This document shows positions 12,096 to 19,024 of a DNA stretch of 64,000 nt, piece after piece. The translations under genes were made by a program, and so were the position numbers. This DNA comes from a virus. Position 1 is the stretch's first letter. The number at the start of each line of letters is the position of its first letter. Where the stretch lies: positions 1-64,000 of the IMG/VR virus record IMGVR_UViG_3300021424_002547; one strand, given 5' to 3'. The notes under the pieces were generated by a model. That model saw nothing but the letters and a program-made list of their open reading frames with translations, searched no databases and was not told the DNA's origin.

Positions 12096-12299
12096 ATGAA
12101 ACCCGTAACATTTAGAAATCGATTGAATGGTGAGCGATTCGTCTGCGAAGATACTCGTGCCGTCGAGCAGATTGACGGAGTAGAATATCTCATAGTCCAT
12201 CGTCCCGACGAGCATCGCTCATTCAAGATGCGCAGAGATGCGCTGGAGAAAGATACCGCCGTGGTGAAAGGGATATCACGAAACTTTGCGAAGGTTTAG
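12096..12299 (+). CDS. Small phage protein in the tRNA array
   Basis: A 67-residue protein preceded by AAAGGAG. It has a strand-rich basic sequence (MKPVTFRNRLNGERFVCED, then VEYLIVHRPDEHRSF). No family recognised. It is followed directly by an orphan tRNA 3' half, which suggests this stretch has also been rearranged. Confidence 0.65.
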   Translation: MKPVTFRNRLNGERFVCEDTRAVEQIDGVEYLIVHRPDEHRSFKMRRDALEKDTAVVKGISRNFAKV

Positions 12300-12301
12300 T
12301 T

Positions 12302-12329
12302 TCACGTTCGACTCGTGGCGGCGGTGCCA
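12302..12329 (+). pseudogene. Orphan tRNA 3' half
   Basis: A T arm (TCACG-TTCGACT-CGTGG) followed by an acceptor 3' strand CGGCGGT, G and CCA, with no matching 5' half in place (an ACCGCCG strand would be needed). It resembles the 3' tRNA ends that open cassettes 1 and 2, and may be the scar of a third event. Confidence 0.5.
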
Positions 12330-12335
12330 AACAAT

Positions 12336-12411
12336 GCAGGGGATAGTGTACCGGTGCGCACAACTGTCTGTGAAACAGTAAGATAGGGTTCAACTCCCGT
12401 CCACCTGCCCA
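12336..12411 (+). tRNA. tRNA-His (GTG), imperfect stems
   Basis: Anticodon arm ACTGT-CTGTGAA-ACAGT, an extra 5' G opposite C73, as in His tRNAs, and CCA. The acceptor has two mismatches and the T stem (TAGGG/CCCGT) pairs only 3/5, both on the same side of the T loop. This again suggests a 3' end exchanged at the T arm. Confidence 0.65.
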
Positions 12412-12413
12412 AA

Positions 12414-12489
12414 CCCGATTAAGCTAACCTGGTGGAAGCGTCTGTTTGAAGCACAGAAGGGCTTGGTTCGATTCCAAGAGTTGGGACCA
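12414..12489 (+). tRNA. tRNA-Phe (GAA)
   Basis: Acceptor CCCGATT/AGTTGGG, anticodon arm TCTGT-TTGAAGC-ACAGA, T arm CTTGG/CCAAG and encoded CCA. Confidence 0.85.
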
Positions 12490-12497
12490 TATTTCCG

Positions 12498-12526
12498 TTG
12501 ACAACTGAAGATTTAGAATACATAAT
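12498..12526 (+). promoter_or_regulatory. sigma70-like promoter inside the tRNA array
   Basis: TTGACA (12498-12503), 17-nt spacer and CATAAT (12521-12526), 15 nt before tRNA-Leu(TAG). It would drive the last tRNAs and the genes to 13290. Confidence 0.65.
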
Positions 12527-12541
12527 ACTATTAAGATTAAT

Positions 12542-12624
12542 GCCCCGGTGGTGGAATGGTAGACATGACGGTCTTAGAAGCCGTTGCCTAGTGCGTGAGA
12601 GTTCGAGTCTCTCCTGGGGCACCA
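12542..12624 (+). tRNA. tRNA-Leu (TAG)
   Basis: Acceptor GCCCCGG/CTGGGGC, anticodon arm ACGGT-CTTAGAA-GCCGT, class II variable arm and encoded CCA. Confidence 0.9.
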
Positions 12625-12629
12625 AAGAT

Positions 12630-12788
12630 ATGAAACTATACGAAGCGACGATCAGAGAACCCGGGCCTGGCACAGAAGAACGCAAGGTTCGGATAGGTGC
12701 CGAAAGCGCCGAAGAAGCCCGCAGGCTGCTACAGCAGCTCTACGGGCCGAGATCAGTTCCCTATCTGCCTCGTGTAGTCCCAAATTAA
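12630..12788 (+). CDS. Very small phage protein
   Basis: A 52-residue protein from ATG 12630, between tRNA-Leu(TAG) and tRNA-Ser(GCT). It starts MKLYEATIREPGPGTEERK and contains an Ala/Glu/Arg helix (AESAEEARRLLQQLYG). The pattern suggests a small beta-hairpin plus helix. No ribosome-binding site is obvious. Function unknown. Confidence 0.5.
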   Translation: MKLYEATIREPGPGTEERKVRIGAESAEEARRLLQQLYGPRSVPYLPRVVPN

Positions 12789-12789
12789 T

Positions 12790-12877
12790 GGAGGGGTCCC
12801 ATAATGGTATTGGAGCAGATTGCTAATCTGTCGGTTGCGCAAGCGGCTTCGGGGTTCAAGTCCCCGTCCCTCCACCA
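12790..12877 (+). tRNA. tRNA-Ser (GCT)
   Basis: Class II tRNA with acceptor GGAGGGG/TCCCTCC, anticodon arm GCAGA-TTGCTAA-TCTGT, long variable arm and encoded CCA. Last tRNA of the main array. Confidence 0.92.
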
Positions 12878-12898
12878 ATATTTTTACAAAGGACTGAT

Positions 12899-13078
12899 AT
12901 GTTTCTAAAACCCACAGCAGCATTTCGATTAAATCAGCAGTCAAAAAGGATCATGGCTACCTATCTTGATCCTCACAAGAGAGGAGAATATAAACGTTCG
13001 ATGATCGAAGCACAATTGGCATCCCTGATCCAACCTAGAGTAATAAAAACTAAAAGAGATGAAAAGGACGCAGAATAA
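12899..13078 (+). CDS. Very small basic phage protein
   Basis: A 59-residue protein from ATG 12899 with ribosome-binding site AAAGGA. It is basic and helical (MFLKPTAAFRLNQQSKRIM, then KRGEYKRSMIEAQLASL), with a charged C-terminus. The stop TAA shares its last base with the next ATG (TAATG), supporting translation. Function unknown. Confidence 0.65.
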   Translation: MFLKPTAAFRLNQQSKRIMATYLDPHKRGEYKRSMIEAQLASLIQPRVIKTKRDEKDAE

Positions 13079-13290
13079 TGGCAAATGTACAACACAGAGA
13101 TCCAATGAAGACCAAAACAGGCAAGACTAGATTGGGTCCTCTGAATCTCCGACAATTGACAGAAATGTTAGCCAAAGAAACCAGATCCAAGAACAAGGGT
13201 AGGATCCAAAACAGGATCCGTGCTTTGGAGAAAATGGGTTTCAAATTACCACAAGAACCGGTTGCAGACTCAGTCTCAGAGACTGTATAA
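13078..13290 (+). CDS. Small basic phage protein
   Basis: A 70-residue protein coupled to the previous gene by TAATG. It is rich in Lys and Arg in a predicted helical middle (NLRQLTEMLAKETRSKNKG). RNA or DNA binding is plausible from charge alone. No family recognised. Confidence 0.65.
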   Translation: MANVQHRDPMKTKTGKTRLGPLNLRQLTEMLAKETRSKNKGRIQNRIRALEKMGFKLPQEPVADSVSETV

Positions 13291-13544
13291 TAAGTTTTGT
13301 CCAGTAGCGATACTGGACCGGTGAAGCGAAGGGTAGATGAGGATAGACACAATAGTTTCAGGCTTCATGCCCGAGACGACAATACTGGCAAAGCGACTTG
13401 AAATCGCTCCGTGCCCGTGTGCTCCGATCCTATACAGACCTGTCATTTGCTGATCGGATATAAGCAGGCCTCTGTGCTTTGTGCATTGTGGCTTGTCTAG
13501 GGAAATCTTAACAGATCCCGCTTGTACATTGTCCGGTCTATTAC
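13291..13544 (+). other. Non-coding stretch with strong hairpins
   Basis: No supported gene. It opens with a perfect 8-bp hairpin closed by a GCGA (GNRA) tetraloop (13299-13318). Further on are an AGCGA/TCGCT hairpin around 13395-13412 and a TCCGATC/GATCGGA inverted repeat around 13426-13461. There is no T tract after the first hairpin, so it is not an intrinsic terminator. A structured RNA is possible. Confidence 0.4.
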
Positions 13545-13573
13545 TTGACCTTTCGTCGATCCGTCACTATAAT
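13545..13573 (+). promoter_or_regulatory. sigma70-like promoter of the omega-like gene
   Basis: TTGACC (13545-13550), 17-nt spacer and TATAAT (13568-13573). The gene starts at 13588. Confidence 0.75.
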
Positions 13574-13587
13574 ATAAAGGATAGAGG

Positions 13588-13803
13588 ATGGCTAGGATTA
13601 CTTCGCAGAAAGCAGCACAGGTATATGGTGGATTGTTCGATCTGGTACTAGGTGCTAGCCAACGGGCTCGAGAACTCAGGAGAGGCTCCTCTCCCAAAAT
13701 CGTCTGCGACAACGGTCCGGTAGTTACCGCTCTGAAAGAAGTAGAACAAGGTCTTTATACCAAACAAGATTATATGAAATCTCTTAAAGGAAAAAACAAA
13801 TGA
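13588..13803 (+). CDS. rpoZ: RNA polymerase omega subunit homologue
   Basis: This 71-residue protein follows bacterial omega along its conserved core. MARITSQKAA matches the MARVTVQDA start, FDLVLGASQRAREL (residues 17-30) matches the FDLVLVAARRARQ signature, and VVTALKEVEQGL (45-56) matches the VIALREIEEGL helix. Omega binds the beta' C-terminal tail and helps assemble RNA polymerase; in stringent response it forms part of a ppGpp site. A phage copy could replace host omega or mark polymerase for late transcription (inference). It has its own promoter and an ATGA overlap with the next gene. Confidence 0.82.
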   Translation: MARITSQKAAQVYGGLFDLVLGASQRARELRRGSSPKIVCDNGPVVTALKEVEQGLYTKQDYMKSLKGKNK

Positions 13804-14369
13804 ACATCACACTGCGCAAAGCCAACGCCGTACAAAACGCTATCCAAGAAACTATCCGCGGCATCGAGATCAAAACCCATATCGATATCAACGAATTCCA
13901 GGATGTTACTGCAGAGTTGCAGTCCGCCAACAATTCTCTGTTCGCCAATGACGCTCGCCGACAGAAATTATTGCTGGCGCTTTACAATATCCGTGGTCTA
14001 GTAGGTGCTGCCAACTCGCAGAGCGAAATCGACGTGAAATTAGCCACAGCCGCATTCGTAGACAAACGTGTGTCTCAATTAGAAGAACTGGCTCAGGTCA
14101 AGCCTGTGACTGATCTCGCAGTGATCAATGGTCGGTTAGACAAGATCCGTAATCGCAAGGATGACAGTCGCAGCCTCTACGGTCGAGATGAATCTGTTAA
14201 TACTTCAGTGATCGGTCAGGATCAACTCAAGCAGATCCGCGACGAGATCAAAAACCTCAAAAAGCAGAAGCAGAAGATCAACGACGAAATCCTCGAACTA
14301 AACATCAAGACCGAAATTCCTCTGAGCGACGATGTAGTAAATACTTTGACAGCAGAAGGATTGCTGTAA
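13800..14369 (+). CDS. Coiled-coil phage protein
   Basis: A 189-residue hydrophilic protein, mostly helical by composition, with a heptad-like charged stretch near residues 140-170 (LKQIRDEIKNLKKQKQKIND). It is translationally coupled to the omega homologue by ATGA, so the two products are made together. A physical partnership is possible but not shown. It resembles uncharacterised T4-like marine phage proteins. Confidence 0.7.
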   Translation: MNITLRKANAVQNAIQETIRGIEIKTHIDINEFQDVTAELQSANNSLFANDARRQKLLLALYNIRGLVGAANSQSEIDVKLATAAFVDKRVSQLEELAQVKPVTDLAVINGRLDKIRNRKDDSRSLYGRDESVNTSVIGQDQLKQIRDEIKNLKKQKQKINDEILELNIKTEIPLSDDVVNTLTAEGLL

Positions 14370-14744
14370 TCGACCCCGGGATCCCTACCCGTGATTATAG
14401 GGGGCGATTGCCGCAGCCATACTGACACGGCGCATACGGTCGATGCCGCGAGCCGGGCCTTGAGATTACCGTAGATGTGTGCATATCCATGCCATAAACT
14501 GAGATGACGGACGGAGTAACTGCCCAGCCTGGGTCCATCTGGAATTGTTAGCCAGACATATTCGAAGAGTAGATTGACGAGATGGTTATACCTGAGCAAG
14601 AGAAACTCCACAAGTCGATTTGCGATCCAAGAAGATTTATAATCTCTAATCATCTATTACACAAAATCAAATATAGAAGATGCAGTAAATATCCCATAAA
14701 TAAAGAAAATATAATATCTTAGCACTGTTAATTTAGGAAAAAAT
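14370..14744. other. 375-bp region without a confident gene
   Basis: The first 200 bp are GC-richer than the island that follows. A minus-strand frame crosses the region, but its composition and overlap with the coiled-coil gene make it unconvincing. A 5-bp TCTGG/CCAGA hairpin is present. ATAAATA at 14696-14702 may be a late promoter for the first island gene. Confidence 0.4.
14696..14702 (+). promoter_or_regulatory. Late-promoter-like box at island start
   Basis: ATAAATA, 42 nt before the ATG at 14745. This is a leadered spacing, unlike the 4-6 nt class. Confidence 0.4.
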
Positions 14745-15356
14745 ATGTATTCAAAGATTCAAACTTTGGAAGATTGTAGCCCTTTTTACATACGATTTAC
14801 TTTCGATAAATTAGACTCAATTATTCAATTTGTAATTTCTAAATTATATACACTAAAAATTAGACATACCAGTACCTATTTCCATAAAGATTTTCCAGTC
14901 GAAATTTCTAAAGAAATAATTTCTTTGCTTCCGGATGATTTTAAATTTGATTTTATTTTAGATAGAGTTTCAATTTTCGAAACTCCGCCGGGCGGAGGAT
15001 GTGGAATCCATAAGGATGCGAAAGATCATAGGGTAAGTTTTAATATACCTATAGAAATTCATGATACCTTATGCACAACTTATTGGTATGATAACGATCA
15101 ATTTGATCATTTTAATCACAACATCAATAGACTAAAAGGTTATACTCGTAATATATATCCCGACTTCAATTCTATGAATAAGTTTACTCATAGTAAGTCT
15201 ATGGTAGCATCTGTTGGAGAAATGATATTATTTAATACAGAAATTTTCCATTCTTGGAAAAATGAATCTTCTTATTCTAGAAAAATTTTAACCTTAAGGG
15301 TAACGAATCCCGGATTTATGTATTTTGACGATGCAAAAAAAATATTAAACTTATAA
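14745..15356 (+). CDS. 2OG-Fe(II)/AspH-like oxygenase
   Basis: A 203-residue protein with the facial-triad pattern: H-x-D in GGGCGIHKDAKDHRVSFNI, then a distal His in LFNTEIFHSW, and RKILTLRV supplying the Arg that usually binds 2-oxoglutarate. It is the first AT-rich gene of the island and the first of three consecutive oxygenases. Substrate unknown. Divergence from standard families lowers the exact family call, not the fold call. Confidence 0.72.
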   Translation: MYSKIQTLEDCSPFYIRFTFDKLDSIIQFVISKLYTLKIRHTSTYFHKDFPVEISKEIISLLPDDFKFDFILDRVSIFETPPGGGCGIHKDAKDHRVSFNIPIEIHDTLCTTYWYDNDQFDHFNHNINRLKGYTRNIYPDFNSMNKFTHSKSMVASVGEMILFNTEIFHSWKNESSYSRKILTLRVTNPGFMYFDDAKKILNL

Positions 15357-15369
15357 GGTAAAATATTTA

Positions 15370-15948
15370 ATGAATCCCGTAATCGATCAAGACCAAACAT
15401 TCCGCAAATTCGACTTCAGTTCGCTGATAACAAAGAGAGACGACGCAGAGGCCTGCGGTATAATCAAAGACATAATCGCAGACGGTAATTACTTTACTAA
15501 CAGTCCACGATTCCAGACCAAAGAAAACATATTTGGAAGGCAAGAAGCCGTGTGGTTAAAGTACAGAATGAGTTTTTTGTTTTCTGTTTTTATGTATTTG
15601 GGCCGTGAAGTCCGTGTGTCTAACATGATGGCCTGGTCGTACATGACTAATCTCGAGACGCACGAAGACAGAGATAAACTCTGGCACAATCATTGGCATT
15701 CCCAAAATCCAAATGCCAAAATGCTCAGCGGAGTTTGGTATCTGCACATACCTGAAGATGTCCGAGACCGAGATTACTGTGGCACAGAGATGGCTCCAAA
15801 TGGTCCTGAAAAAGACGGTAAGTTTTTCGTCAGCCCCACAGACGGAAATTGGTTGATTTATCCCAGCAATCAATGGCACAGACCGGGCATTCCACAGAGC
15901 GAAAATTTTAGATTCATCTTGGCTGCGGATGTTCAATATGTTATTTGA
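15370..15948 (+). CDS. Putative 2OG-Fe(II) oxygenase (PF13759-like)
   Basis: A 192-residue protein with LWHNHWHSQNPNAKMLSGVW followed by a long loop and GNWLIYPSNQWHRPG, the layout of the phage 2OG-Fe(II) oxygenase family also seen at 9379. Its codon use is richer in G+C than both neighbours, so it looks like a core-phage gene caught at the island border. It starts 13 nt after the previous stop. Substrate unknown. Confidence 0.78.
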   Translation: MNPVIDQDQTFRKFDFSSLITKRDDAEACGIIKDIIADGNYFTNSPRFQTKENIFGRQEAVWLKYRMSFLFSVFMYLGREVRVSNMMAWSYMTNLETHEDRDKLWHNHWHSQNPNAKMLSGVWYLHIPEDVRDRDYCGTEMAPNGPEKDGKFFVSPTDGNWLIYPSNQWHRPGIPQSENFRFILAADVQYVI

Positions 15949-15981
15949 AATTAATAACCTAAAATTTTAGAATAATCAGGA

Positions 15982-16497
15982 ATGGAAACGGAATTATTTT
16001 ACTATATAGATAATCAATGTAATATTCTACACGAAATACATGATTACATCCAAAATGGTGTCACATGGTCCTGGGTACCTTTCGTATATACCTGCAAAGA
16101 TTTTAAGAAAAATTTCAGCCAGCATTTTATTGATAAAGATAATTTTTTACGATCATTACAAGAACATTTTAGAGAAACACATTTACACTTATACAAATTT
16201 CCATCTATGACCTTTTATACATGGCACAAAGACAAAAACGTAGGATGTTCACTTAACATGGTACTAGATGATTACAATTCTAAAACTATTTTTATGCCTG
16301 ACCCCGGAAAAAAATTATTGAATGATATAGTAGAATTAAAATATCAAAAATATAAATGGTATCTTTTCAATTCTCAAATTACTCATTCAGTAATAAATCT
16401 AGACACCAGAGATAGAATTCTACTAACTCTAACCTTTCCATTAAAAACCAAATTTTGTCAGGTAAAATCTTTTATTCAGACGGATTTAAATATATAA
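15982..16497 (+). CDS. 2OG-Fe(II)/AspH-like oxygenase
   Basis: A 171-residue protein with FYTWHKDKNVGCSLNMVL (H-x-D), WYLFNSQITHSV (distal His) and RDRILLTLTF (Arg). This is the short AspH-like layout shared by several island genes (27983, 39221, 39741, 40325). AT-rich. Substrate unknown. Confidence 0.7.
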   Translation: METELFYYIDNQCNILHEIHDYIQNGVTWSWVPFVYTCKDFKKNFSQHFIDKDNFLRSLQEHFRETHLHLYKFPSMTFYTWHKDKNVGCSLNMVLDDYNSKTIFMPDPGKKLLNDIVELKYQKYKWYLFNSQITHSVINLDTRDRILLTLTFPLKTKFCQVKSFIQTDLNI

Positions 16498-16516
16498 GTA
16501 TTAATAAGGATAAATT

Positions 16517-17347
16517 ATGAAAAATTTTATTTTAATTTTATTATTGTTGTCATCTACTATATCATTAGCAAGCGCTAACGAAAAATGCACACTGTTAATT
16601 CCTTTCCCCCCCGGGGGTGCTAGCGAAATAAATGCTAGAAGTTTACAAATAGGTAATAGTAATATTGGTATTGAATACAAACCAGGAGCTTATGGGAATA
16701 GTGCAATCAATTATATGAACAAATCTAAGAATACATTTTTATTATCACCTGCTATGATGTATTCAGCAAATAATCCTAATAAGGATCTCAATGTGAAGAT
16801 GAATAGAATAGTGTTCGGATCATCAGTTAAAATTATTACTATCAAGAACTACACTCTGAATGACCTTTTGACTAAACCTCTAAAAATAGGCATCCATAAC
16901 CCAGGCAGTCAATTTGAAGCATTTGCTAAAGAAATTAAAAACAAAAATACAAAAATCATAATCGTAATAACTGGAAGTGATGTAAAGGCTCTTCCGATGA
17001 TAATGAATGGAGATTTAGATGTTTATTTTAGCACAGGTCCAAATGTTGACGCATGGACGAAAATGTTTGATAACATAAAAGTAATCGGTGAAATACCATT
17101 CAATGAGACTATTAATATAGGTGAAATAAAATTAAAAAATCTTTCGTTTGCTGCTATCTTTACGAATAAAGGGTTAACAAAAGAAGAAGAAATAATTATT
17201 GATAACTGTTTAGACCAGGCCACTAACAATCAAAAGTTCAGCGAGTATGTTATTAAGAATAATATTCCTCATCTCAAAGTAGACAAAAATGTTAGTACAA
17301 ATCTCTTAGAAGAATATATAAAATATCTTCAGAATTATGGATTATAA
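16517..17347 (+). CDS. tctC: Tripartite tricarboxylate transporter substrate-binding protein (TctC/Bug family)
   Basis: A 276-residue periplasmic binding protein with an N-terminal signal peptide ending around ASA (residue 20). The mature start TLLIPFPPGGASEINAR closely matches the TctC signature. It captures carboxylates such as citrate or other small acids and delivers them to TctAB. It has AAGGA before the ATG and is followed 3 nt later by the tctB-like gene and then tctA, the canonical order C-B-A. This is a rare cargo for a phage. Confidence 0.88.
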   Translation: MKNFILILLLLSSTISLASANEKCTLLIPFPPGGASEINARSLQIGNSNIGIEYKPGAYGNSAINYMNKSKNTFLLSPAMMYSANNPNKDLNVKMNRIVFGSSVKIITIKNYTLNDLLTKPLKIGIHNPGSQFEAFAKEIKNKNTKIIIVITGSDVKALPMIMNGDLDVYFSTGPNVDAWTKMFDNIKVIGEIPFNETINIGEIKLKNLSFAAIFTNKGLTKEEEIIIDNCLDQATNNQKFSEYVIKNNIPHLKVDKNVSTNLLEEYIKYLQNYGL

Positions 17348-17350
17348 AAA

Positions 17351-17542
17351 ATGAATAACATAAAAAACATTACGACCGGTGTTTTATTTTTAATTATCGG
17401 TATTACTTTTTTAATATATTCTTTACATTACAATATAGGGAACATAGCAGATATAGGCACAGGTTTTTTTCCCTTAATAATATCTATTCTTCTTTCATTA
17501 ACAGGATCAATTTTAATTTTTAAAAATGTTAAATGGAACTAA
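17351..17542 (+). CDS. tctB: TctB-like small membrane subunit (short)
   Basis: A 63-residue protein with two hydrophobic helices and the segment IADIGTGFFPLIISILLSL, which matches the glycine-phenylalanine-proline motif after the first helix of TctB. Typical TctB has about 150 residues and four helices, so only the N-terminal half is present. The frame ends cleanly and overlaps tctA by 10 nt, so it may be a minimal functional form rather than a broken gene. Confidence 0.7.
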   Translation: MNNIKNITTGVLFLIIGITFLIYSLHYNIGNIADIGTGFFPLIISILLSLTGSILIFKNVKWN

Positions 17543-19020
17543 TTAGTGGTGTTTCTCTAGGAGTCTTGCATTTTTTTACTCTCGATAACATTTTACTCTG
17601 TTTCGCAGGAGTATTCATTGGAACATTTGTAGGAGTTCTTCCTGGTCTAGGAAGTTTAGCAACTTTATCTATCCTTCTGCCTATTACGTTTTACATTTCT
17701 TCCCCATTGTCATCAATTGTTTTTCTGGCAGGAGTATATTACGGAAGCCAATATGGTGGATCTGTTTCATCTATATTAATGAATTTACCTGGAGAACCAA
17801 GCTCAGTCATTACTACAATAGATGGATATCCGATGACTAAAAATAATCAAGCAGGCTCAGCATTATCAATATCAGTCATTGGATCTTTTATCGCGGGCAC
17901 TATTTCTACATTTTTAATTATTATTTTAGGGGGTTGGATAGCAAAAGTATCATTAATATTTGGACCGGTCGAATACACAATGTTTATGATCATGTGTTTA
18001 TTATTATCTATTATATTTGCTAATAATAATAATTTTTACAAATCCTTAGGAGTAGTTTGTATCGGAATTCTATTAGGATTAATAGGAGTAGATAATAATT
18101 CTGGTCAAGAAAGATTTACCTTTGGTCTTATAGATTTATATGATGGATTACAAATTGCCATCATCGCTATGGGAGTTTTTGGTCTTGGTGAAATTCTTTA
18201 TAATTTTTTCCACGCGAAAACTTCTTTAAAAATACCTCATATCCAAAAAATTTATCCAGATAGATCTGATATCAATAAATCTATTCGCCCTATATTAAGA
18301 GGAACTTTTATAGGATCAATTTTAGGATTTTTGCCAGGAATAGGACCGCTGATAACATCTTACATTAGCTATTATGCAGAAAAATATTTTAGCAAAACTC
18401 CAGAAAAATTTGGTAAAGGGGCAATAGAAGGAGTGGCATCTCCGGAAAGTGCTAACAATGCCGCATCTCAGACTAACTTCGTTCCAACTTTGGCATTAGG
18501 AATACCAACTACTCCAGCTATGTCTATCATCTTAGCTGTATTAATAATAAACGGAATAGCAGTTGGTCCAACTCTGGTTCAAAATAATTCTGAAATTTTT
18601 TGGGGATTAATAGTTTCTATGTGGGTAGGTAATTTATTTTTATTAATACTTAATTTACCATTAATTGGAATATGGATATCTATTTTGAAAATTCCTCAAA
18701 AAATGCTATTCTCTTTTATAGTAATAACCTGCTTCTTCGGAGCTTATATAATATCAAACAACCTATTCGGATTTTATATATTAATATTTTCGGCCATACT
18801 TGGATATATTTTAAAATTTTTAGATTGCGATTTATCACCTTTAGTAATAGGATTCCTTATCGGAAGATTATTTGAAGAATATTTTCGAAAATCGCTTATG
18901 CTAAGTGACGGAAGCCTAATGATTTTTATAGATAAACCTATCTCTTTTTCAATTATTATCCTGACAATGATTTTTATATCTATAAAATTGTGGCTATATA
19001 CAAAGTCTATTAGTAAATAA
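17533..19020 (+). CDS. tctA: Tripartite tricarboxylate transporter large permease (TctA)
   Basis: A 495-residue polytopic protein of full family length. The TctA signatures GVLPGLGSLATL and GGSVSSILMNLPGEPSS are present near the N-terminus, and GFLPGIGPLITS and TLALGIPTTPAMSI mark the second half-repeat. It moves the carboxylate across the inner membrane using ion gradients. With TctC and the short TctB it forms an apparently complete transporter; the island's other genes may use its substrate. Confidence 0.93.
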   Translation: MELISGVSLGVLHFFTLDNILLCFAGVFIGTFVGVLPGLGSLATLSILLPITFYISSPLSSIVFLAGVYYGSQYGGSVSSILMNLPGEPSSVITTIDGYPMTKNNQAGSALSISVIGSFIAGTISTFLIIILGGWIAKVSLIFGPVEYTMFMIMCLLLSIIFANNNNFYKSLGVVCIGILLGLIGVDNNSGQERFTFGLIDLYDGLQIAIIAMGVFGLGEILYNFFHAKTSLKIPHIQKIYPDRSDINKSIRPILRGTFIGSILGFLPGIGPLITSYISYYAEKYFSKTPEKFGKGAIEGVASPESANNAASQTNFVPTLALGIPTTPAMSIILAVLIINGIAVGPTLVQNNSEIFWGLIVSMWVGNLFLLILNLPLIGIWISILKIPQKMLFSFIVITCFFGAYIISNNLFGFYILIFSAILGYILKFLDCDLSPLVIGFLIGRLFEEYFRKSLMLSDGSLMIFIDKPISFSIIILTMIFISIKLWLYTKSISK

Positions 19021-19024
19021 AATT

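Noticed and set aside
13299-13318. Perfect hairpin read as an intrinsic terminator
   Set aside because: No T tract follows the stem; a GNRA-capped structural helix is a better description.
14222-14653. Minus-strand open frame of 143 codons across the gap after the coiled-coil gene
   Set aside because: Half of it is antisense to the coiled-coil gene, its composition is unnatural, and it has no ribosome-binding site or promoter box.
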